Source: an uncultured Veillonella sp. | GTDB lineage: Bacteria; Bacillota; Negativicutes; Veillonellales; Veillonellaceae | Assembly: GCA_900550455.1 (NCBI GenBank) | Contig: URSE01000019.1 | Coordinates: 1-17,064, forward strand | Direction of reading: 5' to 3' | DNA length: 17,064 bases | Shown here: piece by piece, positions 16,529 to 17,064 of the stretch | Position numbering within the stretch: the stretch's first letter is position 1 | Layout: each line of letters opens with the position of its first letter | Program-made: the position numbers and the translations under genes | The notes under the pieces: generated by a model | The model's database searches: none | Told to the model about the DNA's origin: nothing | Seen by the model: only the letters and a program-made list of their open reading frames with translations

Positions 16529-16547
16529 GTAGTATATTATGCACTAC
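16529..16547. promoter_or_regulatory. Inverted repeat at the expected tig transcription start
   Basis: GTAGT (16529-16533) and ACTAC (16543-16547) form a dyad with a 9-base AT-rich spacer. It begins three bases downstream of the predicted -10 box and covers the expected start point, a usual place for a repressor operator. The arms are short, so a 5' stem-loop or chance are alternatives. No known regulator motif is recognised. Confidence 0.3.
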
Positions 16548-16549
16548 TC

Positions 16550-16578
16550 ATAATACCATACATCCTTCATTAGTGCAA
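16550..16578 (-). promoter_or_regulatory. tig: Probable promoter of tig
   Basis: On the minus strand TTGCAC (16573-16578) lies 17 bases before TATTAT (16550-16555, 5 of 6 consensus matches), and the -10 box is preceded by TGG, giving an extended -10 (TGn). It lies between the terminator of the upstream CBS gene and tig, so the position makes sense. The -35 box matches the consensus only in TTG. Confidence 0.6.
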
Positions 16579-16604
16579 ACCGCCCAAAGCCTTGAAAGAC
16601 GCAT

Positions 16605-16631
16605 AAAAAGAGGGCCTCCTAGGACCCTCTT
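16605..16631 (-). terminator. Intrinsic terminator of the CBS-domain gene
   Basis: On the minus strand AAGAGGGTC (16623-16631) pairs with GGCCCTCTT (16608-16616) as a 9-bp stem including one G-U pair, with a 6-base loop, followed by a run of five T residues (16605-16609, partly in the stem). It lies about 60 bases past the stop codon of the CBS gene. Confidence 0.85.
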
Positions 16632-16668
16632 CTTTCCTCTGCAAGATGATAGATGATTACCATTCTTA

Positions 16669-16695
16669 ACTAGTTTCAAAATTTCTAGAACTAGT
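16669..16695. repeat. Inverted repeat spanning the stop codon of the CBS gene
   Basis: ACTAGTT (16669-16675) and AACTAGT (16689-16695) are perfect 7-base inverted arms around a 13-base AT-rich spacer; the right arm contains the TAG stop codon (16691-16693). No T run follows, so it is not a terminator by itself. It may form an extra 3' stem-loop ahead of the true terminator. Confidence 0.4.
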
Positions 16696-17064
16696 CGTTT
16701 TCCTTAGCAATCAATTCGATAACATCGCGACGAGCAATTTCACCGATCAAGTGGTTCTTTGCATCCACTACAGGAACTGTCTTCAAATGTTTGTCCAACA
16801 TCACTGCAACCACTTCTTCTACGTCTTCATCAGCTTTAGCAGTAATAACCTCTTCTGTCATTAATTCTGCCACAGAGGAGGCCAATAATTTAGTAAATTG
16901 TTCATTATATTCGCCAATGCCATTGTAATAAATGGAAGCACCCAAGACATTTACATAATGAGGTACATGAGGGCGAATTTTTTTGTAGAGCAAATCCCCT
17001 TCCGTAATAATACCCAACAATGTATTTTCTGGATCTACAACAGATACGGCAGAAATATTATGGC
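16691..17064 (-). CDS. Tandem CBS-domain protein (5' end beyond the window)
   Basis: The reading frame stays open to the right edge, so the gene is cut off by the window. The visible 123 residues begin HNISAVSVVDPENTLLGIITEGDLL, the end of a first CBS domain; the TTG at 17020 lies inside this domain and is not a start. A linker (about YKKIRPHVPHYVNVLG to NEQFTKLLAS) leads to a complete second CBS domain (VAELMTEEVITA through VPVVDAKNHLIGEIARRDVIELI). Paired CBS domains bind adenine nucleotides or similar ligands and regulate partners. The visible part lacks any catalytic or transport module, so this may be a stand-alone CBS-pair protein, but a different N-terminal domain cannot be excluded. 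Confidence 0.85.
   Translation of the reverse strand, partial: HNISAVSVVDPENTLLGIITEGDLLYKKIRPHVPHYVNVLGASIYYNGIGEYNEQFTKLLASSVAELMTEEVITAKADEDVEEVVAVMLDKHLKTVPVVDAKNHLIGEIARRDVIELIAKEND

Noticed and set aside
1..17064. CRISPR arrays, insertion sequences, tRNA or rRNA genes
   Set aside because: No regularly spaced repeats, transposase-like frames, terminal repeats or tRNA-like cloverleaf segments were seen; the window is compact chromosomal housekeeping DNA.

Overview
All genes in this window lie on the minus strand, so transcription runs from position 17064 towards 1. The organism looks like a Veillonella-type member of the Negativicutes (diderm Firmicutes). Three things point there: subunits of a biotin-dependent, membrane-bound methylmalonyl-CoA decarboxylase (the Na+ pump used by lactate/succinate-fermenting Veillonella and relatives); a Firmicutes-style order tig-clpP-clpX-lon-engB and valS-folC (compare Bacillus tig-clpX-lon-ysxC and valS-folC); and an O-antigen ligase/polymerase-type membrane protein, which fits an outer membrane with surface polysaccharide. 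The genus is inferred from gene content and protein resemblance, not from a search.

Layout from the right edge leftwards (order of transcription): the 3' part of a tandem CBS-domain gene running off the window (16691 to edge) with a terminator; a promoter-bearing gap and tig (15180-16484); clpP and clpX (13225-15063); a strong hairpin; a tightly packed run lon - engB/yihA - polyprenyl diphosphate synthase - tatC - valS - folC - O-antigen ligase-like gene (2945-13147), closed by a terminator at about 2889-2935; then a separately promoted mmdA-mmdD-mmdC operon (383-2776), closed by a terminator at 304-329; and about 300 bases of AT-rich sequence without a recognisable gene.

Functionally the right half is a protein quality-control hub: trigger factor folds nascent chains, ClpXP and Lon degrade tagged or damaged proteins, and EngB helps assemble the large ribosomal subunit. 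The middle joins isoprenoid chain synthesis, twin-arginine export, valyl-tRNA charging, folate polyglutamylation and a surface-glycan enzyme in one apparent transcription unit. The left operon encodes the carboxyltransferase, membrane-anchor and biotin-carrier subunits of the Na+-pumping decarboxylase, but not the beta (Na+ channel) or epsilon subunits.

No wholly novel system is evident. The observations most worth a second look are the mmd operon that stops before mmdB and has no room for mmdE, the hairpin wedged between clpX and lon just ahead of the lon ribosome binding site, the long N-terminal extension of TatC, repeated fusion of UAG stop codons with Shine-Dalgarno sequences, and the polysaccharide gene embedded at the end of a housekeeping operon. 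Two gene starts are better placed than the longest reading frame suggests: valS at 8180 (not the TTG at 8192) and engB at 10809 (not 10938).
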